Assembly: GCF_010550605.1 (NCBI RefSeq)
Contig: NZ_JAAGNI010000043.1
Location: 1-42,077, forward strand
Direction of reading: 5' to 3'
DNA: 42,077 nucleotides
DNA from: Streptomyces sp. SID9727
Lineage (GTDB): Bacteria > Actinomycetota > Actinomycetes > Streptomycetales > Streptomycetaceae
Shown: piece by piece, positions 29,770-37,618 of the stretch
Layout: the number at the start of each line of letters is the position of its first letter
Position numbering within the stretch: the first letter of the stretch is position 1
Made by a program: the position numbers and the translations under genes
The notes under the pieces: model-generated
Databases searched by the model: none
The model's input: only the letters and a program-made list of their open reading frames with translations
What the model was told of the DNA's origin: nothing

Positions 29770-32700
29770 TCAGCTCACGTCGAGGGCCACGTCGTCCACG
29801 ACGAAGCTGGTCTGCAGGTAGGCGTCCTCCTTACTGGTGAAGCCCAGCGTCACGGTCTGCCCGGCGGCCGACGCGACATCGAAGGTCCGCAGGACGTAGC
29901 CCCCGGCCGCGTCGAGGTTCGAGTACGTGCCCAGCGTCCGGGACCCCAGCTTCACGGTGAACGTGTCGTACGCGTTCCCGTCGGGCGTCTCGGCGGTGTC
30001 GGTGCGCAGATAGAACGACAGCCGGTACGACGAGCAGCCGGCCGGCACGGTCAGCGACTGCGTGACGTAGTCGGAGTGGGTGCTGCCCCAGCCCCCGAGC
30101 CACGCCTGGTACGAGCCGCTGTGCGCGGGCTTCTCGGAGGTCCGGTTGTTGATCACACCGTCGGTCTGCGTCCACGGCGCGGTCCCGCTCTCGAACCCGC
30201 CGTTGGTCACGACCTGCCGGGGCTGGCAGGTGCCGCCGCCTCCGACCACCAGCGAGTAGGTGGTGGTGTGGGTGGCCGTGCCGGTCCCGGTCACGGTGAG
30301 CGTGTACGTGCCCGCCGCGGTCTGGGCGCTCGCGGAGACCGTCATCGTGGCCGACGAGCCCGACTGCACCGACGTGGGCGAGAAGGAGACGGTCACCCCG
30401 CTCGGCGCACCGGACGCGGACAGCCGCACGCTCTGCGCGTCGCCGCCGGTGGTGGCCGTGGACACGGTCGCGGTGACCGAGCCGCCCGGCTGGACGCTGC
30501 CCGAGACCGGGTTCACCGAGACGGAGAAGTCGTCGTCGGGCGCGGTGGAGCCCACGGCGGACTTCCACAGCGTGTACGCGACCCCGTCGGCGCTGCGGTT
30601 CAGCGCGGTGGCGCTGATGTTGGCGGTGGTGTCACAGGAGGAGTGGTAGCACGGGTCGTACGAACGGCCCGCCGTGCCGCCCCACTTGGACGCCTGCCCG
30701 GACGTCTTGGTGTCACTGGCCCCGGTGGCGTACCCGGAGGTCGCGATGCCCGCCTGCTGGAAGGAGTAGTCGTCGGAGCGGCCCTGGCCCTCCACGTTCT
30801 CCTCCGGGGCGAGCCCCAGGGAGTCCCAGTAGGCCTTCATCGGGGCCGACGCGGCGGAGTTGAGGTTGTTGATGAAGTAGCCGCCGTTGACCGAGGCCAC
30901 CATGTCGAAGTTGTAGTAGGCGGTGATGGCGCTGCGCTGTGCCGCACTCAGCTGGCTCACGTAGTACTTGGAGCCCTGGAGGCCCTGCTCCTCACCGTTC
31001 CACCAGGCGAACCGGACGTGCTTGGTCATGGTGGGGTTCTGCTGGGCGAGCGCGAGCGCGTTCTCCAGCAGGGTGGCGGAGCCGGAGCCGTTGTCGTTGA
31101 TGCCGGGCCCGGCGGACACACCGTCCAGGTGGGCGCCGAACATCACCGTGCTGTCGGCGGGCCCGCCCGGCCAGTCCGCGATGAGGTTCTTGCCGGTGTA
31201 GGTGCAGGTGGCGCAGGTCTGCTCGGTGACGGTGTAGCCGGCTGCCTGGAGCTTGCCCTTCACATAGGCGAGCGAGGCGTTGTACCCGTTGCTCCCGGCC
31301 CGCCGGTTGCCGCCGTTCTGGGAGGCGATGGTCCCGAACTGCGTGAGGTGGGCCTGTACCCGGGCGACGTCGATGTCGGGCGGGGTGCCGCCGGGCGTGC
31401 CGCCGCCGTCGTTGACGGTCAGGGTGTACTGCGCGGTGTGCTCCTGGGTGCCCGCGCCCTTCACGGTGAAGGTGTAGGAGCCGGGGGCGGCGGCCGAGGT
31501 CGTCGAGACGGTCATGGCGGAGCTACCGCCGGACTGCACCGACGCCGGGCTGAACGAGGCCGTCACCCCGCCGGGCAGCCCGCTCGCGGACAGGTTCACC
31601 GTCTGGGCGCTGCCGGAGGTGAGCGTCGTACGCACGGTGGCCGTCACCGAGCTGCCGGGCTTCACCGAGCCGGACGCCGGGTCCAGGGACAGCGAGAAGT
31701 CGTTGTTGCCGCTCGGCGAGCAGGTCGGGTCACCGCTCTGGGCGGGCACGCTGACCGCGTCCCACGCCGCCTTCGTGCGGTTGTACAGGGTGCAGGTGGT
31801 GTCGAGGTTCTTGGCCGCGGTCAGGGTGGCCGTGCGGTAGCGCTTGTACGTCATGCCGCTGGTCTTGAGGAGCATGCCGCCGTAGAACACCTTGCCGGCG
31901 TCCTGGATGCCGACACCGGTGACCGCGGAGTTGTTGCAGGTGGGGCTGGAAGGCTTGCCGCCGCCGGGGTTGGAGCCCTCGGCGAGGAGATAGAACCAGT
32001 GGTTCAGGGGCCCGGCCGCCGCGTGCTCCTCGGTGTTGGGTATGGAGGAGCTGTAGCAGTTCGGGTCGCCGGTCTGGCCGGGGTTGTACATGACCCGGAT
32101 CGGCCCGTTGCCGACGAGGTTGATCTTCTCGCCGACGGTGTAGTCCGGGTCGTCGTACGGAGCCGGCTCGTTGGTGTACGCCTCGGTCAGCGCGCCCATG
32201 ATGTCGCCGGTGGCCTCGCCGAGCCCGGACTCGTGGTTGGCGCCGCCCGGTGTGTACTGGTCGATGCCGTGGCCGAACTCGTGGGCCACGACGTCCATGG
32301 CGCCGATCCACTGGTTGGCCTGGTTGTGGCCGATGGAGACCGTGGAGCCGTCCCAGTAGGCGTTGACGTCGTTGAGCCCCACCTTGACCGGCCAGCTGCG
32401 GCCGTTGCCGTCGTGGCCGTTGCGCCCGAGCCAGTCGCGCAGCATGTCCCACTCGTGCTGGGCCGCCCACATCACGTCGACGCAGCCGGTCTCCTTGCTG
32501 GACGCGCTGCCGTTGCCCCACGAGTCGGTGGACTTGGTGAAGACGCTCCCGGTGCTGTAGTCGGCGCAGCTGAGGCCGGTGCGGCCCGGGTCGCGGAGCG
32601 AGTAGCTCCCGCCGGAGGACGTGGTGTTGATGGTGAGCGGGCTCGGCCCGTTCCACTGGCTGTTGCCGGTGCCGGCCCGCACGTCGTCGTAGCTGTCGAG

Positions 32701-33267
32701 GACCGCGCCGGTGCCCGCGTCCACGAACACGTGCAGCCGGCTGGGCGCCTTCGCGGTCCGGCCGGTGAGCACGGTCTCCCAGGCCAGCCGGGAGCGCTTG
32801 CCGGTGGCCCGGACGACGAGCCGGTGGCTCTCGACCTTGTCCACGGTGCGCAGTTGCCCGCGGGAGGTGGCCTCGGCGGTCTTCGCGGAGACGGTCGCGG
32901 TGGTGGGCACGTTGATGCGCCGCGAGACCGCCGACTGCGAACCGCGTACCCGTCCCCTGGAGTCGGCCACCACGACGGCGTCCCCGCCGACGACGGGCAG
33001 GCCGCGGTAGGTGCGCTCGTACGCGACGGAGTAGAGGCCGTTGACCCACGGGGTGACCATCCGGCGCTCGTAGCGCTCCTCCGGCCCCTTGGCCAGGGTG
33101 TCGAGCCCGCTGGCAGCGGCTTTGTCGGCGGCCGAGACGGCGGTGGTGAGTGCCTTGGGGGCGGGCGGCGGTGCGGGGTCCGCCGAGGCGGACGGGCCGC
33201 TGACGGCGACCAGCATTCCGGCGAGGACGGCCAGGGTCGTCCCGGCCGTCATCGGTCTGCGTTTCAT
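29770..33267 (-). CDS. Secreted double metallopeptidase: M4 (thermolysin-like) fused to M28 (aminopeptidase-like)
   Basis: 1165 aa in one uninterrupted frame. Order: signal peptide (to about 29, SASADP); FTP propeptide (about 35-195); M4 catalytic domain with zinc motif HEFGH (329-333), third ligand Glu351 in GLGEATGD and active-site His415; Ig/PPC-like repeat 1 (523-618); M28 domain with all metal ligands His713 and Asp715 (GAHLDGV), Asp725 (GINDNGSG), Glu759/Glu760 (WWNGEEQGL), Asp788 (NFDMV) and His875 (CYH); repeat 2 (913-1008); and a C-terminal jelly-roll-type domain (about 1017-1165). The M4 unit would cut internal bonds and the M28 unit trim N-termini. ATG 33267 has AGGAG 7 nt upstream. 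Both active sites look intact. Processing into separate enzymes at the linkers is possible. Confidence 0.92.
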   Translation of the reverse strand: MKRRPMTAGTTLAVLAGMLVAVSGPSASADPAPPPAPKALTTAVSAADKAAASGLDTLAKGPEERYERRMVTPWVNGLYSVAYERTYRGLPVVGGDAVVVADSRGRVRGSQSAVSRRINVPTTATVSAKTAEATSRGQLRTVDKVESHRLVVRATGKRSRLAWETVLTGRTAKAPSRLHVFVDAGTGAVLDSYDDVRAGTGNSQWNGPSPLTINTTSSGGSYSLRDPGRTGLSCADYSTGSVFTKSTDSWGNGSASSKETGCVDVMWAAQHEWDMLRDWLGRNGHDGNGRSWPVKVGLNDVNAYWDGSTVSIGHNQANQWIGAMDVVAHEFGHGIDQYTPGGANHESGLGEATGDIMGALTEAYTNEPAPYDDPDYTVGEKINLVGNGPIRVMYNPGQTGDPNCYSSSIPNTEEHAAAGPLNHWFYLLAEGSNPGGGKPSSPTCNNSAVTGVGIQDAGKVFYGGMLLKTSGMTYKRYRTATLTAAKNLDTTCTLYNRTKAAWDAVSVPAQSGDPTCSPSGNNDFSLSLDPASGSVKPGSSVTATVRTTLTSGSAQTVNLSASGLPGGVTASFSPASVQSGGSSAMTVSTTSAAAPGSYTFTVKGAGTQEHTAQYTLTVNDGGGTPGGTPPDIDVARVQAHLTQFGTIASQNGGNRRAGSNGYNASLAYVKGKLQAAGYTVTEQTCATCTYTGKNLIADWPGGPADSTVMFGAHLDGVSAGPGINDNGSGSATLLENALALAQQNPTMTKHVRFAWWNGEEQGLQGSKYYVSQLSAAQRSAITAYYNFDMVASVNGGYFINNLNSAASAPMKAYWDSLGLAPEENVEGQGRSDDYSFQQAGIATSGYATGASDTKTSGQASKWGGTAGRSYDPCYHSSCDTTANISATALNRSADGVAYTLWKSAVGSTAPDDDFSVSVNPVSGSVQPGGSVTATVSTATTGGDAQSVRLSASGAPSGVTVSFSPTSVQSGSSATMTVSASAQTAAGTYTLTVTGTGTATHTTTYSLVVGGGGTCQPRQVVTNGGFESGTAPWTQTDGVINNRTSEKPAHSGSYQAWLGGWGSTHSDYVTQSLTVPAGCSSYRLSFYLRTDTAETPDGNAYDTFTVKLGSRTLGTYSNLDAAGGYVLRTFDVASAAGQTVTLGFTSKEDAYLQTSFVVDDVALDVS
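30244..30531 (-). repeat. Ig/PPC-like repeat 2 in the double protease
   Basis: Residues 913-1008 ([20 protein letters not shown] through TTTYSLVV) align along their whole length with repeat 1, sharing SGSV-PG-SVTATV, LSASG-P-GVT-SFSP-SVQSG and the final YTLTV/YSLVV. It links the M28 domain to the C-terminal domain. Confidence 0.85.
31414..31701 (-). repeat. Ig/PPC-like repeat 1 in the double protease
   Basis: Residues 523-618 ([20 protein letters not shown] through AQYTLTV) form the linker between M4 and M28 and are a paralogue of repeat 2. The duplication marks the likely fusion joints. Confidence 0.85.
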
Positions 33268-33493
33268 CGAGGCTCCTCATGGTGTCCGTGATCGAGCGAC
33301 CGAACACTCACATGTGGTCATGACCCCGTCAACGAACTGCGGGTGCCTGCAAGGGAGTTGGCAAGTCTCGTCAAGTCGGGCACACGCTGCCGCGGGACGC
33401 GCAAGCGGAAAAGGGGATGGACAGGCGGGGAGCCGGACGTTATCCCTTCATGTGCCCCTTCTCTTCGCCTCGACCACAAGGAAGGCACCAGCC
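33268..33493. promoter_or_regulatory. Divergent promoter region of protease and aldo/keto reductase genes
   Basis: No gene is present in these 226 bp. Two abutting palindromes, CACATGTG (33309-33316) and GGTCATGACC (33316-33325), lie about 45 bp before the protease start, just downstream of a minus-strand TTGACG, so they are candidate operator sequences. Confidence 0.45.
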
Positions 33494-34414
33494 TTGACCT
33501 CGCACTCCCTCACCGCAGCGGCCGCCGGCACCTGGCGGCTCGGTGATCTGACCGTCAACCGGATGGGCTTCGGCGCCATGCGGCTGACGCAGAACGGCCG
33601 GGCGTTCAGCGACGAGCGCACCCCGCACGACCGGGACCGGGCCGTCGCGGTGCTGCGCCGCGCCGTCGAGCTGGGCGTGAACCACATCGACACGGCCGCC
33701 TTCTACTTCTCGCCCCTGCGCTCGGCCAACGAGCTGATCAGCCGGGCGCTCGGCCCCTACCCGGACGACCTCGTCATCACCACCAAGGTGGGCCCGGGCC
33801 GCGGCCCCTCCGGCGACTGGCTCGACTGGGCCCGCCCCGAGCAGCTGCGCGGCCAGGTCCTGGAGAACATCCGGCAGCTCGGCCGCGACCACCTCGACGT
33901 GGTGAACCTCCGGATGAACGGCAACCGTCCCGTCTCCGACCTCTTCGGCGCCCTGGCCGGGCTGCGCGAGGAAGGGCTCGTCCGCCACCTGGGCCTCTCC
34001 AACGTCTGGCCGGAGCAGATAGCCGAGGCCCGCGCCATCGCCCCCGTCGTCTGCGTGCAGAACCGCTACGGCATCGGTGAGCGGCGCGCCGACTCCCAGG
34101 AGGTCCTGCGCCTGTGCGGTGAACTGGGCATCGCCTTCGTCCCCTTCTACGCCATCGCGGGCGCCGGCCGCGAGTCCGGGGCCGTCGCCGAGCACGAGGC
34201 GCTGCTCGACGTGGCCCGCGCCCGGGGCGCCTCGCCCGCCCAGGTCCGGCTGGCGTGGACCCTCCAGCAGGGCCCGCACGTCCTGGCCATCCCGGGCACC
34301 GGCGACCCCGCCCACCTGGAGGCCAACGTGGCGGCGGGCGCCCTGCGGCTGACCGACGAGGAGATGGCACGCCTCACCGCGCTCGGGCAGGCGACCGGTG
34401 CGGACGTAGCATGA
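33494..34414 (+). CDS. Aldo/keto reductase
   Basis: 306 aa, a TIM-barrel NADPH oxidoreductase. It shows the N-terminal MGFGAMRL, the catalytic Asp in GVNHIDTAAFYFS (Asp and Tyr in the family-typical positions), Lys in VITTKVGPG and the NADPH-binding end region AIPGTGDPAHLEANVAA. The catalytic Asp-Tyr-Lys set is present but the His of the tetrad is replaced (NLRMNGNRP), as in the bacterial AKR11/13-like group. The start is TTG 33494 with GGAAGG 8 nt upstream; no ATG or GTG fits. It overlaps the next aldo/keto reductase by 4 nt (ATGA), so the two are translationally coupled. Confidence 0.87.
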   Translation: MTSHSLTAAAAGTWRLGDLTVNRMGFGAMRLTQNGRAFSDERTPHDRDRAVAVLRRAVELGVNHIDTAAFYFSPLRSANELISRALGPYPDDLVITTKVGPGRGPSGDWLDWARPEQLRGQVLENIRQLGRDHLDVVNLRMNGNRPVSDLFGALAGLREEGLVRHLGLSNVWPEQIAEARAIAPVVCVQNRYGIGERRADSQEVLRLCGELGIAFVPFYAIAGAGRESGAVAEHEALLDVARARGASPAQVRLAWTLQQGPHVLAIPGTGDPAHLEANVAAGALRLTDEEMARLTALGQATGADVA

Positions 34415-35403
34415 TCCCCATGGAACAGCGCGAACTGGGCAGGACCGGACGCAACGTGTCGGTCGTCGGACTGGGCACCTGGCAACTGGGCGGGGACTGG
34501 GGTGAGGTCCGCGAGGAGGACGCCCTCGGAGTGCTCGACGCCGCCGTCGAAGCGGGGGTCACCTTCTTCGACACGGCGGACGTCTACGGGGACGGCCGCA
34601 GCGAACAGCTCATCGGCCGCTATCTGAAGGAGCGGCCCGACGCCGGGGTCTTCGTGGCGACGAAGATGGGCCGTCGCGTCGACCAGGTGCCGGAGAACTA
34701 CACCCTGGACAACTTCCGGGCCTGGAACGACCGCTCCCGCGCCAACCTGGGCGTCGACACCCTCGACCTCGTGCAGCTGCACTGTCCGCCCACCGCCGTC
34801 TACTCCTCCGACGAGGTGTACGACGCGCTGGACACGCTGGTCGCCGAGCAGCGCGTCGCCGCCTACGCGGTCAGCGTCGAGACGTGCGCCGAGGCGCTGA
34901 CGGCCATCGCCCGCCCGGGGGTGGCGAGCGTCCAGATCATCCTGAACCCGTTCCGCCTGAAGCCGCTGGACGAGGTCCTGCCGGCGGCGCGGGCGGCCGG
35001 GGTGGGCATCATCGCCCGGGTGCCGCTGGCCTCCGGTCTGCTCTCGGGCAAGTACACCGCGGACACCGTCTTCGCCCCCGAGGACCACCGCACCTTCAAC
35101 CGGCACGGCGAGGCGTTCGACCAGGGCGAGACCTTCTCCGGCGTCGACTACGGAACGGGTGTGGCGGCCGCTGCCGAGTTCGCCGCGCTGGCCCCCGGGG
35201 GAGCGACCTCGGCGCAGACGGCGCTGCGCTGGATCATCCAGCAGCCGGGCGTCACCAGTGTCATTCCCGGCGCCCGCTCGACGGAGCAGGCACGGGCCAA
35301 CGCGGCCGCCGCCGCGCTCGCCCCGCTCCCGCAGAGCACGCTGGACGCGGTGCGCGACCTCTACGACCGGAGGTTCCGCGCGACGGTCCACGACCGCTGG
35401 TAG
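34411..35403 (+). CDS. Aldo/keto reductase (second of pair)
   Basis: 330 aa, paralogous family member of a different subgroup. It has VVGLGTWQLGG, catalytic Asp and Tyr in FFDTADVYGDGRSEQLIG, Lys in VATKMGRR, and His in LVQLHCPP, so the full Asp-Tyr-Lys-His tetrad is seen; SVIPGARSTEQARANA binds NADP. ATG 34411 overlaps the previous stop as ATGA. An ATG at 34420 (MEQRELGRTG) is an alternative: TAGCAT (34407-34412) lies exactly 7 nt before it, which would allow a separate leaderless transcript. The stop TAG directly abuts the stop of the convergent kinase gene. Confidence 0.88.
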   Translation: MIPMEQRELGRTGRNVSVVGLGTWQLGGDWGEVREEDALGVLDAAVEAGVTFFDTADVYGDGRSEQLIGRYLKERPDAGVFVATKMGRRVDQVPENYTLDNFRAWNDRSRANLGVDTLDLVQLHCPPTAVYSSDEVYDALDTLVAEQRVAAYAVSVETCAEALTAIARPGVASVQIILNPFRLKPLDEVLPAARAAGVGIIARVPLASGLLSGKYTADTVFAPEDHRTFNRHGEAFDQGETFSGVDYGTGVAAAAEFAALAPGGATSAQTALRWIIQQPGVTSVIPGARSTEQARANAAAAALAPLPQSTLDAVRDLYDRRFRATVHDRW

Positions 35404-36537
35404 TCACCGCCCGGAGAACAGGCTCATCCCCAGGAACACGGCCGCCAGGAAGGCGATCGCACCCGCGATGGCACTGGCCACCCTGGGCCGGCGCCGGATC
35501 GCCTCGCCGGCGGTCCGCCGCCGGCCCTTCGCGGTCCTGGCCGCCGCACGCCGTCCGTGCCCGCCAGGTCCGGGAACGGTCCCGTGTCCCGCCGCTGCCT
35601 GCGGCAGCCGGTACGTCGTCGGCGCACCGGAGTCCGCTCCGGGCAGCGGGGCGGGCGCGGCGGGGAAGCGCGCGGGGGCGGGCGTCCGAGCGGGCTCCGG
35701 GTGGTGCGGCGGCAGCGGTTCCGGCCGGCCCCGCCAGGCGTCGCTGTGGAACCAGTCGGCGACCTGCTGGGCGGTGGGCCGCTCCTCCGGCTGTTTGGCG
35801 AGCAGGCCGAGCAGGTACGTGTCGAAGGCGGCGGGGACGTCCACGCCGCGCCGGCGCAGCGGCACCGGAGGCGTGTCCACGTGCTGGTAGAGGGTGGCCG
35901 TCGCGGTGTCGGAACGGAACGGCGGCTCGCCGAGCAGCAGTTGGTAGACGACGCAGCCGAGCGAGTACATGTCGGACGCGGCGTCGGCCGTACGGCCGAG
36001 CGCCCGCTCCGGGGCGAGGTAGAGGCTCGTACCGACGATCTGGCCCGTCGTCGTCAGCGCAGCGGACGGGTCGTCCACGAACTGCGCGATGCCGAAGTCC
36101 CCGATCTTGACGGTGCCTTCGCCGTCCAGCATGAGGTTTCCGGGCTTGATGTCGCGGTGGACGATGCCCTGGCGGTGCGCGGCGGCCAGCCCGGCGGCGG
36201 CCTGCCCCGCGATGCGGGCGGCCTGTTCGGGGCCCAGCCGCTCCTGGGCCAGCAGCAGATCCGCCAGGCTGCGGCCCTCGACCAGCTCCATCACGAGGAA
36301 CAGCCGGTTCTCCCAGGCCCCGAAGTCGAAGACGGCCACCAGATGGGGATGGCTCAGGCGGGCGGCGGTCTGGGCCTCCAGACGGAAACGGGCGGTGGCC
36401 GACTCGTCGGCGTGTTCCCCGAGGAGCAGCTTCACGGCGACGGCACGGCCGAGGACTTCGTCGGTGGCCCGCCAGACCTCACCCATCCCGCCCCGGCCGA
36501 TGGCGGATATCAGCCGGTACCGACCAGCAACCAGCAC
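35404..36537 (-). CDS. Membrane-anchored Ser/Thr protein kinase
   Basis: 377 aa. A full Hanks-type kinase domain (about 7-270): Gly loop GRGGMGEV, Lys36 (AVAVKLL), HRDIKPGN with catalytic Asp129, DFG (147-149), activation segment with TTTGQIVGTSLYLAPE and DMYSLGCVVYQLLLGEPPF. A long Pro/Ala-rich linker and a basic patch lead to one C-terminal membrane helix (VASAIAGAIAFLAAVFLGMSLF) with only a 3-4-residue outer tail, so there is no external sensor domain (no PASTA). GTG 36537 starts the typical LVAGRYRL. Its stop codon abuts that of the convergent aldo/keto reductase with no spacer. A dre-like palindrome lies 27 bp upstream of the start. Confidence 0.92.
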   Translation of the reverse strand: MLVAGRYRLISAIGRGGMGEVWRATDEVLGRAVAVKLLLGEHADESATARFRLEAQTAARLSHPHLVAVFDFGAWENRLFLVMELVEGRSLADLLLAQERLGPEQAARIAGQAAAGLAAAHRQGIVHRDIKPGNLMLDGEGTVKIGDFGIAQFVDDPSAALTTTGQIVGTSLYLAPERALGRTADAASDMYSLGCVVYQLLLGEPPFRSDTATATLYQHVDTPPVPLRRRGVDVPAAFDTYLLGLLAKQPEERPTAQQVADWFHSDAWRGRPEPLPPHHPEPARTPAPARFPAAPAPLPGADSGAPTTYRLPQAAAGHGTVPGPGGHGRRAAARTAKGRRRTAGEAIRRRPRVASAIAGAIAFLAAVFLGMSLFSGR

Positions 36538-36563
36538 CTGTGCACACCAATCTCGATAGCTCG

Positions 36564-36573
36564 GGCCTAGACC
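36564..36573. promoter_or_regulatory. Degenerate dre-like palindrome before the kinase gene
   Basis: GGCCTAGACC differs from the dre core GGTCTAGACC at one position. It is 27 bp upstream of the kinase start on the opposite strand. Weak evidence alone; of interest because a full dre core occurs 2.6 kb away. Confidence 0.3.
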
Positions 36574-36689
36574 GTGTCCGAGGGCCGCTTCGACTGCCGC
36601 GGCGACGGCCTCGCCGGGGCGAGAGCGGGGTGGGGGAGCGCGGCAAGATCAGGATATCCGCCGCGCGGAGCCCGCACGACCGGCCCTCC

Positions 36690-37163
36690 TCAACGGGCGG
36701 CGCCGCCCAGCGATTCGACGAGCGGAAGCAGCCGGTGCGGCACGCGTTCGCGCAGTGCGACCTCGGTCCGGGTCCTGACCACGCCGGGCAGCCGGATGAG
36801 CCGTTGGATGACGTCCTCCAGATGCCCGTTGTCCCGGGCGACCACCCGGGTCAGCAGGTCGCCGCCGCCCGTGGTCGAGAACGCCTCGATGATCTCGGGC
36901 ACGGCGGCGAGCGCGTCGCCCACCTCGTCGAGATGGCCCTGGGTGACCTCCAGGTGCACGAAGGCGAGGACGGGGTGGCCGAGTGCGGCGGGGGAGAGGA
37001 AGGGGCCGCTTCCGGTGATCACACCGTCCCGCTCCAGCCGGTCGATGCGCGCCTGGAGGGTGCCCCGGGCGATGGACAGGATGCGTGCGTACTCGCGCAC
37101 GCTCGTCTGCGGCTGCTCGATGAGCAGCCGCAGGATACGGGTGTCGAGCGCGTCCACCGCCAT
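36690..37163 (-). CDS. Lrp/AsnC-family transcriptional regulator
   Basis: 157 aa. The N-terminal HTH (DALDTRILRLLIEQPQTSVREYARILSIARGTLQARIDRLERDG, about 4-48) is followed by a RAM/ligand-binding domain (ALGHPVLAFVHLEV ... VPEIIEAFSTTGGGDLLTRVVARDNGHLEDVIQRLIRLPGVVRTRTEVAL). Such proteins bind amino acids or small metabolites and act as octamers. ATG 37163 is chosen because the HTH begins at once; the frame extends only into non-homologous sequence upstream. It lies divergent from the FUSC exporter with about 455 bp in between, so it may regulate itself and perhaps that gene. It precedes the kinase on the same strand by 152 bp of gene-free DNA. Confidence 0.88.
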   Translation of the reverse strand: MAVDALDTRILRLLIEQPQTSVREYARILSIARGTLQARIDRLERDGVITGSGPFLSPAALGHPVLAFVHLEVTQGHLDEVGDALAAVPEIIEAFSTTGGGDLLTRVVARDNGHLEDVIQRLIRLPGVVRTRTEVALRERVPHRLLPLVESLGGAAR

Positions 37164-37241
37164 GCTTCGCCGGCCTCTTTCGGTGCGTCCTCCGGGGGCC
37201 AGCGACTGTATCAACGGCCGCCGTGCGCGGCGGGCCGCGCG

Positions 37242-37382
37242 TCACCGCTCCGGCCGGATGTGCCCCGCGCACCGGCGGGCCGCGCCGGGCAGCCGTCCGC
37301 CGAAGGGCACCGTGAGGAACGGCTGCGTCTCCATGCCGGCCCGGGTGAGCGGCTTGGCGGGGTGGTGGCCGTCACCAAGGGT
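37242..37382 (-). pseudogene. Possible remnant of an unknown gene
   Basis: In the 455-bp gap between the Lrp and FUSC genes, one minus-strand frame ending in TGA at 37242 has coding-like composition for about 44 codons (G/C at nearly every third position): GDGHHPAKPLTRAGMETQPF and on to RRCAGHIRPER. No in-frame start with a ribosome-binding site precedes it, and base use turns non-coding further upstream. It could be the tail of a decayed gene or a 30-aa ORF from ATG 37334. I do not recognise the protein. Confidence 0.3.
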
Positions 37383-37533
37383 GAGCGTAGTGAGGGCGAA
37401 TGGACGTGTGGGGGACCAGGAGAAGGGGGGCGTGGGGCGGCTTCCGGCGCTGCTGGTCCGTTGGTAGGCGGCTGGTCCTCCGGATGCGCTGTGGAGTGAG
37501 CCATTGGCCCGGTGAATCGAGTTCAGTTTGAGC

Positions 37534-37598
37534 CAACCGCCCTCCAGATGGTCTGATGTATCAGTCGATGGCGCTGCGGACCTCCGCGGCGCCTTTTT
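37534..37598 (+). promoter_or_regulatory. FUSC promoter region with palindrome and attenuator-like hairpin
   Basis: A weak promoter, TTGAGC and TCTGAT (37552-37557) about 18 bp apart, overlaps the palindrome CTGATGTATCAG (37553-37564). Directly after comes GGCGCTGCGG (37570-37579), loop ACCT, CCGCGGCGCC (37584-37593) and TTTTT (37594-37598): a 10-bp stem with one G-U and a U-tract, a good intrinsic terminator 21 bp before the chosen start. Confidence 0.5.
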
Positions 37599-37618
37599 CA
37601 TGCCTGGAGGGAGAGCCG

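Noticed and set aside
29287..33291. Plus-strand open frame of more than 1300 codons opposite the double protease
   Set aside because: Same high-GC antisense effect; it also runs from the inside of the XRE gene and has no recognisable motif.
37211..37504. 97-codon minus-strand ORF upstream of the Lrp gene
   Set aside because: Pro/Ser/Arg-rich, and only about half of the third codon positions are G or C, far below real genes here.
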